A stretch of 64,000 nucleotides of DNA from Candidatus [Bacteroides] periocalifornicus (GCA_001421095.1 LIIK01000001.1:62001-126000), one strand, 5' to 3'. Shown: positions 9,089-19,068, counted from the stretch's first letter. A program made the numbers and translations. The notes: generated from the letters alone by a model not told the origin.

Positions 9089-10357
9089 ATGGCTAGGCTG
9101 GCGGAGTGGTCCAGGATCCCCTGGGTTCGCTGGGGGCTACTGGGGCTGGTATTGGCCGTAGGCCTTACCGTTTACCTGGTGCTGACTGCAGGCCCGGGGA
9201 ATGACCTGTACGCCGAGGTGCGCCAAGGGCCTTTTGACGTATCGGTAACGGTAACCGGGGAGCTACAGGCGCTGCATAGCGAGGAGATCAACGGCCCGGC
9301 AGATGAGATGCGCTCAAAGAACTTCCGGCTGGCAGAAATTCTCATCAAGGACCTTGTGCCCGAGGGGACAATAGTCGACTCTGGCGACTATGTGGGGCTT
9401 CTGGATAAGCAGGCCCTCAGCACCCAGCTCAAATCGTTGGAGGACGACGTGGAGAAGGGCGAACAGCAGTACATAAAGACACAGCTCGACACGGCACTCA
9501 CCCTCCGCGAATTGCGTAACTCGCTCCTGAACCTAGAATTTGAGGTGGAGGATCAACGTATCACCCTAGAGCAGAGCAAGTACGAGCCTCCTGCCACAGT
9601 ACGCAAGGCGCAGATAAGCCTAGACAAAGCCGAACGCTCACTCCGCCAAGCGCAGAATAACTACAAGCTTAAGCATCAGCAAGCCGTGGCATCAATGCGG
9701 GAGGCCGCGCTGAATCTGGACAAGGTGAAGCGTAACCGCGAGAGCATGTTCGAGCTCTTGGATCGCTTCACCATTACCGCACCACGCAGGGGAATGGTGA
9801 TCTACTACCGCGAGTGGGAGGGGAAGCGCCGCACGGTGGGTTCTCGCATTACGCCCTGGGATCCTGTGGTGGCCACCCTGCCAGATCTCTCGGTTCTCGT
9901 ATCTAAAACCTACGTGAATGAGGTGGATGTGAGCCGTGTAAAGGTGGGGCAGAGCGTGGAGGTGGGGGCAGATGCCTTCCCCGATAGGCACTATACCGGA
10001 CGTGTGATTCAGGTGGCCAACGTGGGCGAACAGGTGCAGGGGAACGATGCCAGGGTCTTTGAGGTGCTCGTGCAGCTAGACGGGACCGATTCCATACTCC
10101 GCCCGTCGATGACCACCAGCAATCGCATCCTAATCCAGCACCTCGATAGCGCGCGCTATTGCCCCCTGGAGTGCATACATGCGCTAGATTCCATGCAGGT
10201 GGTCTACACGGCGGGCGGGCAGCGTAAGGAGGTGAAAGTGGGCGTGTCCAACGATACGGATGCCGTGCTACTCGGCGGACTATCAGTAGGCGAACGTCTC
10301 TACCTTAGCATGCCCGAGCATCCCGAGCGCTTTCCCCCTATATCCCTAAAGCAATAG
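9089..10357 (+). CDS. Periplasmic adaptor (HlyD/MacA-type membrane fusion protein)
   Basis: 422 residues. One N-terminal transmembrane anchor (about 11-33, GLLGLVLAVGLTVYLVLTAG) precedes a beta-barrel/lipoyl half-motif (VSVTVTGELQALHSEEI). A long coiled coil follows (about 110-220, rich in Lys/Glu/Gln), then the returning lipoyl strand (ITAPRRGMVIYYREWEGKRRTVGSRI) and a beta-barrel domain (VNEVDVSRVKVGQSVEVGADAFPDRHYTGRVIQVAN). It would link the inner-membrane permease to the TolC-like channel. It lies in the operon glmM-adaptor-permease-outer membrane channel. Confidence 0.88.
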   Translation: MARLAEWSRIPWVRWGLLGLVLAVGLTVYLVLTAGPGNDLYAEVRQGPFDVSVTVTGELQALHSEEINGPADEMRSKNFRLAEILIKDLVPEGTIVDSGDYVGLLDKQALSTQLKSLEDDVEKGEQQYIKTQLDTALTLRELRNSLLNLEFEVEDQRITLEQSKYEPPATVRKAQISLDKAERSLRQAQNNYKLKHQQAVASMREAALNLDKVKRNRESMFELLDRFTITAPRRGMVIYYREWEGKRRTVGSRITPWDPVVATLPDLSVLVSKTYVNEVDVSRVKVGQSVEVGADAFPDRHYTGRVIQVANVGEQVQGNDARVFEVLVQLDGTDSILRPSMTTSNRILIQHLDSARYCPLECIHALDSMQVVYTAGGQRKEVKVGVSNDTDAVLLGGLSVGERLYLSMPEHPERFPPISLKQ

Positions 10358-10361
10358 CCCG

Positions 10362-11672
10362 GTGCTACTTGCCCGTTACGTGCACGATGTGCGGATAGCC
10401 GTAGAGGCCATTCGCAGCAATAAGCTGAAATCGCTGCTTACTGCCCTCGGGATCATCTTCGGGGTGGCTGCGGTAATCAGCATGCTGGCCATTGGGAGCG
10501 GGGCAAAGCAGGAAATCCTAGAGCAGATGAAGAGCATCGGGGTGAATAACATCGAGGTCCACGCCGTATCAGCCCAAAGCGAGAGCAGCAGCGAGGAGAG
10601 CAGCACAACCAAGGAGCAGAATCGTTTCTCGCCGGGGCTCAGCCTGCGCGACGTGGAGGCTATACGCAGGGTGGTGCCGACGGTGCGCTATCTGACCCCC
10701 GTGGTATCATATGACGACTACGCGCAGTACAGCGGCATTCGCCTCCGAACCCAGATAGTGGGCATAGGGATCGACTTCCTGAGCATCTACGGGTTGCGGC
10801 TCGAGCAGGGTTCTCTCATATCTGAGGAGCAATACCAACGAGGAGCAGCCGTCTGCCTCATAGGCTCCGAGCTGCGCGCCAAGCTCTTCGGGAAGGTTGC
10901 ACCCGTGGGGAAAAGGCTTAAGATGGGAGGGGTATGGTTTGAGGTGATAGGGGTGCTAACCTACGCTAACGAGGCTGCCAACTCCCAGGCTGGCATGGGG
11001 CTAACCAACTACAACGGCAGGATATTCGTCCCGTTCACCTCCCTAACCCTCCGTTATCGGGACCGTGGCAAGCTCACCCAGCAGAGCGGGGGCGGGCAGC
11101 TAGTATACTCGCAGAGCAACATCCACCAGCTCGATAAAATAGTGATTCAGGTGGACGAGCCTGAGAATGTGGCTAAGAGCCAAGAGGTGATTGGCCGGTT
11201 GCTGAGCAGGCTGCACCAGGGGGTAGATGACTACCAGGTGATAGTGCCAGAGCAGCTACTCCGCCAGCAGCAACGGACAAAGGATATCTTCAACCTGGTA
11301 CTGGGACTGATAGCGGGCATATCGCTCCTGGTGGGCGGTATCGGCATCATGAATATCATGTACGCCACGGTGATGGAGCGTATAAAGGAGATCGGCACAC
11401 GGCTGGCGATAGGGGCAAAGAGGGCCGACATTGTGGCGCAGTTCCTGAGCGAGGCGGTACTCATAAGCGTGACAGGAGGCCTCATTGGCGTAGTGCTGGG
11501 GATGGTATTCAGCTACCTGATAATGAAGCTGGCGGGCATCCTCACCGTGGTTACGCTCTTCTCCGTGCTGGTGGCCTTTGGGGTATCGGTAGCCGTGGGG
11601 GTGATATTCGGCTTTGCACCGGCTAGGAATGCTGCCAGGAGAAACCCGATAGAATCGCTCAGGTATGAGTAG
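10362..11672 (+). CDS. MacB-type ABC transporter permease (no fused ATPase)
   Basis: 436 residues from a GTG start 4 nt after the adaptor stop. The N-terminal helix (ALGIIFGVAAVISMLAIGSGA) is followed by a large periplasmic MacB-like domain (about 60-300). Three C-terminal helices make the FtsX domain: LVLGLIAGISLLVGGIGIMNIM, the cytoplasmic coupling segment RIKEIGTRLAIGAKRADI, and two further helices. The protein ends with PARNAARRNPIESLRYE, typical of the family. E. coli MacB carries an N-terminal ATPase, which is absent here, and no separate ATPase gene is found in the operon. A LolD-like ATPase must come from elsewhere if the transporter is active. Confidence 0.9.
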   Translation: MLLARYVHDVRIAVEAIRSNKLKSLLTALGIIFGVAAVISMLAIGSGAKQEILEQMKSIGVNNIEVHAVSAQSESSSEESSTTKEQNRFSPGLSLRDVEAIRRVVPTVRYLTPVVSYDDYAQYSGIRLRTQIVGIGIDFLSIYGLRLEQGSLISEEQYQRGAAVCLIGSELRAKLFGKVAPVGKRLKMGGVWFEVIGVLTYANEAANSQAGMGLTNYNGRIFVPFTSLTLRYRDRGKLTQQSGGGQLVYSQSNIHQLDKIVIQVDEPENVAKSQEVIGRLLSRLHQGVDDYQVIVPEQLLRQQQRTKDIFNLVLGLIAGISLLVGGIGIMNIMYATVMERIKEIGTRLAIGAKRADIVAQFLSEAVLISVTGGLIGVVLGMVFSYLIMKLAGILTVVTLFSVLVAFGVSVAVGVIFGFAPARNAARRNPIESLRYE

Positions 11673-11702
11673 CGCGCAACCTCTATTTTCTTTATCGTAG
11701 CC

Positions 11703-13238
11703 ATGAGAAGAGCCCATTTACCTAGTAGAAAGTATCCCCTTGTAGGCCTATGCGCGCGGGTTTCGCTGCTGGTAGGGCTGCTATCCATTGCGGGGATTGC
11801 TTTGGGGGCTGATACCCTGCAGCGCCGCTACATCACCCTAGAGGAGTGCGTAGCGCTTGCCCGCAATCATAGCGCGCAGGCTCTGGTGGCCAAGCATACC
11901 CTACGGGCGGCCTACTGGCAGTACCGCAGCTACAGGGCTGAGTTTCTCCCTTCATTGAAACTGACGGGGTCACTCCCGGAGTTCAACCGTCGTATAGTGC
12001 GCTACCAGCGGGAGGATGGCTCCTACACCTACGTGGCAGAGAATTCCAACACCATGGGGCTTGGACTCTCGCTCACCCAGCGGATAGGTCTTACCGGCAC
12101 AAGCCTCTTCGTGAAGAGCAGCGCCGAGCGAGTGGACCTCTTCGGCAACAATCGCCGTACGAACTACATGACGGTGCCCGTGCAGGCTGGGCTGCAGCAT
12201 GATTTCTTCGCGGTGAACGAGCTTAAGTGGAGTAGCCGCATAGAGCCCAAGAAGTTCCAGAGGGCCAAGCTGCAGTATATAGCACAGCTAGAGAGAATAT
12301 CTGCCGAGGCCACACAGCTCTTTTTCGACCTGCTTATAGCCAAGCAGAGTGTAGATATTGCCCGCCTGAATCTGGCCAATGCCGATACGCTCTACCAGAT
12401 TGCCAAGGGGCGGTACAACATCGGCACCATCGCCCAGAACGAGCTGCTGCAGATGGAACTGAACTTCCTGAACGCAGGGCATTCGCTCAATGAGGCAGAA
12501 GTGCAGCTGCAGCTCTACAAGTTCAAGCTGATCAGCTACCTAGGGTTAGTGCCAGACCTCGATTGGATACCCGTAGAACCCATTCGCCCGACGGTGGCAG
12601 AGGTGAAGTACGACCGCGTGCTTGCCCTGGCCAACGAGCGTAACCCGCAGCTAATCGGTTTTGAGATTGACCAGATAGAGGCTAAGAAGGGGATTGCAAG
12701 CGCCCGTGCCGATATGGGGTTTCAAGCGAATGTCCAGCTAACATACGGGCTTACCCAGCAGGCCGAAACGCTGCCCGATTCCTACAAATCGCCTATGGAT
12801 CAGCAAGGGGTGCGACTCACCGTGGGGATCCCCATACTCGACTGGGGGCGCGGGAAGGGCAAGCTACAGATGGCGCGCTCTAGCTACGAGATCGCAAAGG
12901 TACAGGCTGCGCAAAGCCAGGAGGAGTTCACCCAGAATGTGTATCTACAGGTAATGCGATACAGCCTGCTACCCGCGCAGCTGGAGCTAGCGGCCAAGGC
13001 TGACACCATTGCCCAGAACCGCTACCGTATCACCAAGGAACGATTCCTTATAGGCAAGGTAGACGTGCTGGAATTGGATAAAGCCCAAGTGGATAGGGAC
13101 GCAGCAAGGGTGGCCTACACACGCTCGTTGCTATCATACTGGCAAACCTACTACGCCCTCCGCCAGCTGGCACTTTACGACCCGAATACCGACCGGGAGC
13201 TGGACATAGAGCCCGAACTTAACGGGCTAATACGCTAG
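11703..13238 (+). CDS. TolC-family outer-membrane efflux protein
   Basis: 511 residues. An extended N-terminus ends in a signal peptide (LVGLLSIAGIALGA). The first repeat starts ITLEECVALARNHSAQALVAKHTLRAA. The long helical hairpins are represented by LQMELNFLNAGHSLNEAEVQLQ and by the second repeat (RVLALANERNPQLIGFEIDQIEAKKGIASARADMG). The VGIPILDWGRGKGKLQMARSSYEIAK segment is a TolC hallmark. It forms the outer-membrane exit channel of the tripartite system encoded with the adaptor and permease. A strong bidirectional terminator follows. Confidence 0.88.
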   Translation: MRRAHLPSRKYPLVGLCARVSLLVGLLSIAGIALGADTLQRRYITLEECVALARNHSAQALVAKHTLRAAYWQYRSYRAEFLPSLKLTGSLPEFNRRIVRYQREDGSYTYVAENSNTMGLGLSLTQRIGLTGTSLFVKSSAERVDLFGNNRRTNYMTVPVQAGLQHDFFAVNELKWSSRIEPKKFQRAKLQYIAQLERISAEATQLFFDLLIAKQSVDIARLNLANADTLYQIAKGRYNIGTIAQNELLQMELNFLNAGHSLNEAEVQLQLYKFKLISYLGLVPDLDWIPVEPIRPTVAEVKYDRVLALANERNPQLIGFEIDQIEAKKGIASARADMGFQANVQLTYGLTQQAETLPDSYKSPMDQQGVRLTVGIPILDWGRGKGKLQMARSSYEIAKVQAAQSQEEFTQNVYLQVMRYSLLPAQLELAAKADTIAQNRYRITKERFLIGKVDVLELDKAQVDRDAARVAYTRSLLSYWQTYYALRQLALYDPNTDRELDIEPELNGLIR

Positions 13239-13311
13239 GTTAACAGGAGCGGGAAATGCCCGCAAGCCCTTCCAATCATCTCCATAACAAGGGGGCTTAG
13301 GGCAAACACTC

Positions 13312-13480
13312 GCGGATGGGCAGGCAACTTTCGGCCTGCCCCTACAGTATCACCCCTACCAAGAGTGCGGTAGCAAATCTCACCAATTATTGATAGAACT
13401 GCGATTCTCAGCTGCAAGCCCCACCATAAACGGATGAGGCATGCCGCATTGCTACTGTCTTCGATGAATTGAATCGCTTG
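13312..13480 (+). repeat. Composite dispersed element, copy 2
   Basis: Contains GGGCAGGCAACTTTCGGCC, CCCCTACCAAGAGTGCGG, GCAAATCTCACCAAT, a decayed GATGAGGCATGCCGCATTGC palindrome and CTGTCTTCGATGAATTGAAT. The order of blocks is the same as in 2474-2640. Confidence 0.75.
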
Positions 13481-13484
13481 ATAC

Positions 13485-13523
13485 AAAAAAAGGATGCGCC
13501 CCACAGGTCGCATCCTTTTTTTT
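13485..13523. terminator. Bidirectional intrinsic terminator
   Basis: The stem AAAAAAAGGATGCG / CGCATCCTTTTTTT serves both strands. It lies between the converging tolC-like and nlpE-like genes and supplies a T-run in each direction. Confidence 0.85.
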
Positions 13524-13542
13524 GATCTGCTATAGCTGCTCG

Positions 13543-14019
13543 CTATTTGCTTTCAGGTGCGGGTTCGTTGTCGTTGCTCCGCATGAGGGTGTAGGCAGCC
13601 TTATCCTGCGGGGCGTTGCCCTCTGCATCGCACATTATGAGGTTTGAACCCTCTACTATGAAGCTTGCAGACTCTTTCTCAGAGTTCAGCACTACCAGGC
13701 CGCGGGTTACATCAATGGTGTAGTTCCCGCTCTCGGAGAAGTCCACATCGCCCTCCTTCGTACCCATATAGCGGGAGTGCAGTTCGTAGGTTGAATCGCC
13801 CTTAAGCGTGAGGGTGTAGTCACGTCCGCTGCAATCGGCGCAGGGCAACGTACCGTGGTAGGTCCCCGCGAGGTTCATGGCCGAGAGCGCCCCGTTGGCC
13901 GATTCTGCCATGGCCAGCGAGTCGGCATTAGACTGCTCAGAATTCTGATTCGCTGCATTGTTGCAGGCTGCAAACGCTACTGGGAGTGCCAGTAGAAGGG
14001 CAAGAGCTGCCTTTTTCAT
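13543..14019 (-). CDS. NlpE N-terminal domain lipoprotein
   Basis: 158 residues. The signal peptide MKKAALALLLALPVAFAAC ends in a lipobox (AFAAC), giving a lipid-anchored envelope protein. After an Asn/Ser-rich spacer comes the NlpE-like barrel (LAGTYHGTLPCADCSGRDYTLTLKGDSTYEL), with the CxxC characteristic of the family. In Proteobacteria NlpE takes part in surface and copper stress signalling; here only the domain is supported, not the role. It has its own -7 box and terminates in the shared bidirectional hairpin. Confidence 0.85.
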   Translation of the reverse strand: MKKAALALLLALPVAFAACNNAANQNSEQSNADSLAMAESANGALSAMNLAGTYHGTLPCADCSGRDYTLTLKGDSTYELHSRYMGTKEGDVDFSESGNYTIDVTRGLVVLNSEKESASFIVEGSNLIMCDAEGNAPQDKAAYTLMRSNDNEPAPESK

Positions 14020-14045
14020 TGTCTGGTTTGTTTATTTGTACGCCG

Positions 14046-14053
14046 CAAAGGTA
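14046..14053 (-). promoter_or_regulatory. -7 box of the NlpE-like gene
   Basis: TACCTTTG on the minus strand, 27 bp before the start codon. Confidence 0.55.
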
Positions 14054-14140
14054 GGCATTTTTCCTAAGGGTGGTAACTTTGCCAGTAAAATTCTTGCAAC
14101 CTTGTAATGGATTGTGAATTCAGCCCTTCCCCTTAACCGT

Positions 14141-14178
14141 AAAAAACAACCCTCAGAGCTGCCCGAGCCCCGAGGGTT
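14141..14178 (-). terminator. Intrinsic terminator downstream of dapB
   Basis: On the minus strand AACCCTCGGGGCTCGGGC folds with GCTCTGAGGGTT and is followed by a GTTTTTT run. It is placed between dapB and the NlpE-like gene. Confidence 0.7.
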
Positions 14179-14424
14179 AAACCTAACAAAAACAACTAAC
14201 CAGAAATAACTAGCACTGCAAAGTTACGTACTTTTTACGATCCTGCAACAGGGCGCAGCGCAAAATACCTACATAATTTACGCAAAATATTTCACACAAC
14301 TGATTAGCAAGTATTTACGATTAGGTAAATTTTGCAAAATTCTTTTCCTCTCAGGCCCTTTTGGTGCAATTTTTAGGATTTTTACCCCCTTGGAGGGTGG
14401 GCAGAAAGCTCGAATTTGAGGGTG

Positions 14425-15159
14425 CTAAACGTTGGGTTGCTCAAAGAGTGCCTCCATCCCGAATACGCCATGCTTGCCCAGCAGGAACTCTGCCGCACGC
14501 ACTGCACCTAGGGCAAAGGCCTCCCGGCTATAGGCCTCGTGCGTTAGGGTTAGGCTGTCAAATTCACCCTGTAGCCGCACCTGGTGGATACCAACCACAT
14601 CGCCTTCACGGTGGGCGGCTATCAGCAGTTGCCCTTTATGCACGGCTGGCATTAACCCCCAGCTGGAGTAGCCGTGCTTAGCTGTAGGTGCCAGGAATTG
14701 CTCGGCCAACACTATAGCCGTACCACTAGGGGCATCCTTTTTGGCGGAGTGGTGCGTTTCATCAATGCTCACCTCGTAGCTCGGGAATGCCGAACGGTAA
14801 TGCGCAAGCAGCTCGCATACCTTTCTCACCATGTAGACCCCTATGCTGAAGTTGGCTGCGTAGAAAAGCGCCGCCTTGGGGTTAGCCTCCACAGCCGCCT
14901 TAGCCTTCTCTAGCTCTCCGTACCAGCCCGTGGTGCCGCAAACCACAGGCAATCCGATATTCGCGCATGCTAGCACATTGACTAGAGCGGCGGCAGGAGC
15001 GGTGAATTCTAGCGCCACTTCGGCAGTGCTAAGCGTATCGAGGTGGTGCTCTACAGGTTGGTCAGCATCTAGCGTTACCGCTATGCTATGCCCACGTTGC
15101 AGGGCTATAGCCTCGAGCATGTGCCCCATTTTCCCGTAGCCGATGAGCGCAATTTTCAT
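14425..15159 (-). CDS. dapB: 4-hydroxy-tetrahydrodipicolinate reductase
   Basis: 244 residues. The N-terminal Rossmann motif is GYGKMG. The catalytic and substrate region is SIDETHHSAKKDAPSGTA (about 132-149), matching the family pattern ExHHxxKxDxPSGTA, and the GTTGW loop lies near residue 75. It reduces the DapA product in lysine/diaminopimelate synthesis using NAD(P)H. It lies 14 nt downstream of fmt on the same strand and ends at a terminator, so fmt-dapB is probably one unit. Confidence 0.95.
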   Translation of the reverse strand: MKIALIGYGKMGHMLEAIALQRGHSIAVTLDADQPVEHHLDTLSTAEVALEFTAPAAALVNVLACANIGLPVVCGTTGWYGELEKAKAAVEANPKAALFYAANFSIGVYMVRKVCELLAHYRSAFPSYEVSIDETHHSAKKDAPSGTAIVLAEQFLAPTAKHGYSSWGLMPAVHKGQLLIAAHREGDVVGIHQVRLQGEFDSLTLTHEAYSREAFALGAVRAAEFLLGKHGVFGMEALFEQPNV

Positions 15160-15173
15160 GGTTATAGTGTTAG

Positions 15174-16157
15174 CTATGAGAAACGTATCGGTACTTCAGT
15201 GCCCAATCCACGGAGAAAGGCATCTACACCCATACGTTTTTTGCCCGCTGGTTGGATCTCTTTCACCAGCAGCTCTGTTCCATTGCCACAGGCCACGCAG
15301 AGTTCATCTCTTAGCTCCGTGGGGGATGCCGTGCCTGCTGGGAGTGGACTTTTACCCGTATTTGCAAGGGGTTGCGTTGTGAAGAGCTTCACATCCTCTG
15401 CCCCCTTCTCGCCTCGCTGCATATGGCACCATGCGCCCGGGGAAGGGCTCAATCCCCGGATAAGATTATGAATGGCAAAGGCAGACTTGCCCCAGTCAAT
15501 TCGGCAGTCTGCCCTGAAGATCTTCGGTGCTGGTTTGAGCATTTCACACTCAGGCTGTGGTTTAGCCAAGAGCGTTCTATCGGCAAGGCCCCGTACAGTC
15601 TCTACCACCAGACGGCTACCCAGCTGGGCAAGGGAATCGTGCAGCTCGCCTGCCGTCATGGCCAGTGGGAGTGGAATCCGCTCCTGTAGCAGCACTTGCC
15701 CTGCATCTATCTGTTCACTGAGCAGGAAGGTGGTTACCCCAGTTTCTCGCTCCCCGTTGATCAGTGCCCAATTGATAGGTGCAGCCCCCCGATACTGTGG
15801 GAGTAGCGAGGCATGCAGGTTGAATAGCCCTAACCAAGGGAGTTCTAGCACTGCCCGCGGGAGCTTGCGGAATGCCACCACCACCCCGATTTCAGCCTGA
15901 AGCTGGATGAGCTGCTCGGTAAACGTGGGGTTGCTCAGCTGTGCGGGTTGTAGGACCAGTAACCCTTGCGCCAGGGCGTAATCCTTTACCGCCGAGGTGT
16001 GCAACTTGAGCCCTCTGCCCGCGGGTTTATCTGGTACCGTAACCACTGCCACTACCTGCACTCCCGCCTCTAGCAGCGCCTTTAGCGGCTCTACTGCAAA
16101 GGCCGGTGTCCCCATATACACCACCCGCACTGGGGGGAGTTGCTCCAATGAATCCAC
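15174..16157 (-). CDS. fmt: Methionyl-tRNA formyltransferase
   Basis: 327 residues. The formyltransferase domain shows VVYMGTPAFAVEPLKALL, the catalytic NLHASLLPQYRGAAPINWALINGE (Asn, His) and the DAGQVL segment. A C-terminal OB-like domain follows (INRADCRIDWGK-type region and IRGLSPSPGAWC). It formylates Met-tRNAfMet for initiation. dapB follows at 14 nt, and about 160 bp separate it from ribBA on the same strand. Confidence 0.95.
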   Translation of the reverse strand: MDSLEQLPPVRVVYMGTPAFAVEPLKALLEAGVQVVAVVTVPDKPAGRGLKLHTSAVKDYALAQGLLVLQPAQLSNPTFTEQLIQLQAEIGVVVAFRKLPRAVLELPWLGLFNLHASLLPQYRGAAPINWALINGERETGVTTFLLSEQIDAGQVLLQERIPLPLAMTAGELHDSLAQLGSRLVVETVRGLADRTLLAKPQPECEMLKPAPKIFRADCRIDWGKSAFAIHNLIRGLSPSPGAWCHMQRGEKGAEDVKLFTTQPLANTGKSPLPAGTASPTELRDELCVACGNGTELLVKEIQPAGKKRMGVDAFLRGLGTEVPIRFS

Positions 16158-16318
16158 TAGGTATCTATATTTATGGGCAGTGACTCAGCTACAGTTTCCC
16201 GAGGAGAGGGCATACGCTGATAAGTCCGCAATCTGGCAGACGTTTATTGTCTAGTCGGGCGAATTGATTATGATACGACCCTTCCCCAGGCAGTTGTGCG
16301 GCAAACCGTAAAGGCTGG

Positions 16319-17557
16319 CTAACCATTCAGTATTGTGTGCCCCATCCGGTCGCGCTTGGTTTGCAGGTAGTGGAGGTTGTAGGCGTTGGGCTTAATCTCA
16401 ATGGGGATGACCTCCTGTATTTTCAGCCCGTAGCCTTCGAGCGCACGCCGTTTCACCGGGTTGTTCGTCATGAGCCGCATATTGCGAACCCCCACCTCAC
16501 GGAGAATGCTGGCACCCACGCCGTAGTCTCTTTCATCGGGGGCAAACCCTAGGTGGACGTTGGCCTCCACAGTGTCCTGACCTTGATCCTGTAGGTGGTA
16601 GGCGTGGATTTTATTCATTAGCCCGATGCCGCGCCCTTCTTGGCTGAGGTAGACCACCACCCCCTTGCCGGCCTCTTGTACCCTACGCATGGCCTCGTGG
16701 AGCTGTGCACCGCAGTCGCACCGGTAGCTGCCGAACACATCGCCCGTGAGGCAGGAGGAGTGCACCCGTACCAGTATAGCCTCATCGTCGGCCCATTCGC
16801 CCTTTACAAGCACGGCATGTTCCAGCCCGTTCGATTTCTGGCGGAAGGGGATGATGCGGAAATCACCGTACTCGGTAGGTAGCACAGACTCTACGCCACG
16901 CTCTACAATGCTCTCTTCTTGCAGACGGTACTTGATTAGATCTTCGATAGAGATGATTTTTAGGTTGTGCTCCTTGGCCACCTCCAGCAGCTGGGGAAGC
17001 CTTGCCATGGTGCCGTCTTCGTTAATCACCTCTATGAGCGCCGCAGCAGGGTAGAGCCCCGCGAGCTTAGCGAGATCTACCGCCGCCTCTGTGTGCCCGG
17101 CGCGCCGGAGTACCCCGCGTTCACGCGCACGCAGAGGGCATACATGGCCTGGCCGTCCGAGGTCGCTAGGGCGTGTTTTAGGGTCGGCTAGCGAGAGTAT
17201 GGTCTGCGCCCTGTCATACATTGAAACGCCCGTGGTACATCCGTTCCCGATCCTGTCTACCGTAACGGTGAAAGGGGTTTCATGCGTAGAGGTATTGACC
17301 GACACCTGCATGGGGAGGTCGAGCTCCTTGCACCGAGCCTCGGTGATGGGGGCGCACAGCACGCCACGCCCGTAGCGCATCATGAAGTTGACCTTCTCAG
17401 GGGTTACCTTCTCCGCTGCGATGATGAAGTCCCCCTCATTCTCCCGATCCTCATCGTCCACCACTATCACGAATTCACCCCGTCGGATGCTTTCTACCGC
17501 CTCTTCTATTGTGTTCAGACTCCCGCGTAGCTTGCTGCTGTTCGTATCCATAGCCAT
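16319..17557 (-). CDS. ribBA: Bifunctional 3,4-dihydroxy-2-butanone-4-phosphate synthase / GTP cyclohydrolase II
   Basis: 412 residues. The RibB half has [16 protein letters not shown] and [17 protein letters not shown]. The RibA half has [28 protein letters not shown] (zinc cysteines) and [11 protein letters not shown]. The bifunctional enzyme supplies both substrates for riboflavin synthesis. The start overlaps the stop of the LptF/LptG gene as TAATG, indicating coupling; an ATG six bases further in is an alternative. In the RibB half the usual PGHxFPLRAxEGG reads [13 protein letters not shown], an unusual pair of substitutions. Confidence 0.95.
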   Translation of the reverse strand: MAMDTNSSKLRGSLNTIEEAVESIRRGEFVIVVDDEDRENEGDFIIAAEKVTPEKVNFMMRYGRGVLCAPITEARCKELDLPMQVSVNTSTHETPFTVTVDRIGNGCTTGVSMYDRAQTILSLADPKTRPSDLGRPGHVCPLRARERGVLRRAGHTEAAVDLAKLAGLYPAAALIEVINEDGTMARLPQLLEVAKEHNLKIISIEDLIKYRLQEESIVERGVESVLPTEYGDFRIIPFRQKSNGLEHAVLVKGEWADDEAILVRVHSSCLTGDVFGSYRCDCGAQLHEAMRRVQEAGKGVVVYLSQEGRGIGLMNKIHAYHLQDQGQDTVEANVHLGFAPDERDYGVGASILREVGVRNMRLMTNNPVKRRALEGYGLKIQEVIPIEIKPNAYNLHYLQTKRDRMGHTILNG

Positions 17558-19041
17558 TACGGTTTACTTTTACCTATTACCAAAACGTCCTTGCGCCCCT
17601 TTTGTTTGCGCCCGAAGAGCTTTTTTATCCGCTTCACCGGCGCTAGCAGAGTATTCAGATACCACTCGGAGTTCAGGATTACAGAATCAGTGGTGGCCTT
17701 GTAGATGAGGAAGACCGCGATAGGGAGCAGAATCCAGGTAGAGCCCCACATTCCTGCAACCTCGCCAATTTTCAGCCCCCTCACCATCTTCTCCCCCGAT
17801 ATAGAGATCACGTAGTAGATCACGAAGAAGACCACCGAGATGATAACTGGCACCCCTAGCCCCCCCTTGCGGATGATAGCCCCCAGCGGGGCGCCGATCA
17901 GGAAGAAGATCAGGCAGGCCAGCGCGAGCGTGTATTTACGGTGGTATTCAATGCTGAAGCGCGCCTCTGTCTTCAGGCGGTAGGTGAGTTCAGAGCCAGC
18001 CACCTGTATTTGGTTCTTTAGTGACTGCGCATTGCTATTGGCCTGGGTAAGAACCCGGAGCTTTGTACTTGGCGAAAGCGTATCGAAGCACGCTTGGAAA
18101 TTCAAGGTATCGTGCGCCTCCACGGTGTCGGGCAGTCGGTACTGTAGCAGGTCGGCATGCGCCAACGCATGGTACTGCGCCTGGGTGTACTCCATAGCAT
18201 CTTGGCGCATCGAATCGCTGGCGTGTGCAAGCTGGTGGGTATTCATCACGCGGAACGACTTCACGAACGAATCGTCGTCCTTCCTCTCAAAGGCGAAGCC
18301 CTCAAGCGTCCTCACCACCTTCTGCCGTTTGTAGGATCCCCAACGGGCGGCGAACTTCGTATCCCCTTTTGAGAGCGCATCGGGGTCGCTCTCCTCGAAC
18401 ATCTTTCCATCGTAGAGCTCCAGGGTTAGGCGGGTCTTATCCTTAGACACCTGTATGTGCCCACGCGTAGCCTTTACTACCGAGACGTTCCCCTGGTCGC
18501 CAGAGTGGTCATAGATCATCACATCGCGCATCTCCTGGGTTGAGGGGTCTTTCGCCCCCACGCGGATACTGTAGCCGCTGATGTCGCCATAGATTACACC
18601 CGGGCGAATAGCCAGCTCTGGGCGCTGCTCCTGCACGCTGCGGATGAGGCCTGTTGCCCGGAGCGTTGCCACGGGTACCACGTAGTCTGCAAATAGGAAG
18701 CCCACCACCGTGATGGCCACGCTCACCACCGCCATTGGTAGCATGATCCTCGGGAGCGATATCCCCGCCGACTTCATGGCCAGCAGCTCGTTATGCTCAC
18801 CCAGGTTGCCCATAGTCATGAGCGAGGCCAGCAGCACCGAGAGCGGAAGTGCCATGGGGACAAGCCCTGCAGATACATAGAAGAGCAGCTCTAGGATAAT
18901 GTTGAACTCTAACCCCTTACCCACCAGGTCGTCTATGTACTTCCACAGGAATTGCAGCAGCAGGATGAACATGACAATGAAGAACGTCATGACCATCGGG
19001 CCGAAGAACGAGCGAAGGATGAATTTGTGTAGCCTCTTCAA
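17557..19041 (-). CDS. LptF/LptG-family LPS-export permease
   Basis: 494 residues. The N-terminus [40 protein letters not shown] is typical of the YjgP/YjgQ family. About three helices follow, then a long periplasmic region (about 130-370) and three C-terminal helices ([67 protein letters not shown]). With LptB it would extract LPS from the inner membrane. LptF versus LptG cannot be decided here. ribBA is translationally coupled downstream. Confidence 0.92.
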   Translation of the reverse strand: MKRLHKFILRSFFGPMVMTFFIVMFILLLQFLWKYIDDLVGKGLEFNIILELLFYVSAGLVPMALPLSVLLASLMTMGNLGEHNELLAMKSAGISLPRIMLPMAVVSVAITVVGFLFADYVVPVATLRATGLIRSVQEQRPELAIRPGVIYGDISGYSIRVGAKDPSTQEMRDVMIYDHSGDQGNVSVVKATRGHIQVSKDKTRLTLELYDGKMFEESDPDALSKGDTKFAARWGSYKRQKVVRTLEGFAFERKDDDSFVKSFRVMNTHQLAHASDSMRQDAMEYTQAQYHALAHADLLQYRLPDTVEAHDTLNFQACFDTLSPSTKLRVLTQANSNAQSLKNQIQVAGSELTYRLKTEARFSIEYHRKYTLALACLIFFLIGAPLGAIIRKGGLGVPVIISVVFFVIYYVISISGEKMVRGLKIGEVAGMWGSTWILLPIAVFLIYKATTDSVILNSEWYLNTLLAPVKRIKKLFGRKQKGRKDVLVIGKSKP

Positions 19042-19060
19042 CGCTGTGGTTTTAGCACCG

Positions 19061-19068
19061 CAAAGGTA
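19061..19068 (-). promoter_or_regulatory. -7 box of the LptF/G-ribBA operon
   Basis: TACCTTTG, 20 bp upstream of the permease ATG. Confidence 0.55.

Larger units (their letters stand above)
13239..13542. other. Convergent intergenic region with composite repeat and terminator
   Basis: Just over 300 bp between the convergent tolC-like and nlpE-like genes. It is filled by composite element copy 2 and a shared terminator; no gene is seen. Confidence 0.7.
14020..14424. other. Intergenic region between dapB and the NlpE-like gene
   Basis: About 400 bp, AT-rich in its right half (14220-14350). It contains the dapB terminator and the nlpE-like -7 box; nothing else is recognised. Confidence 0.6.
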
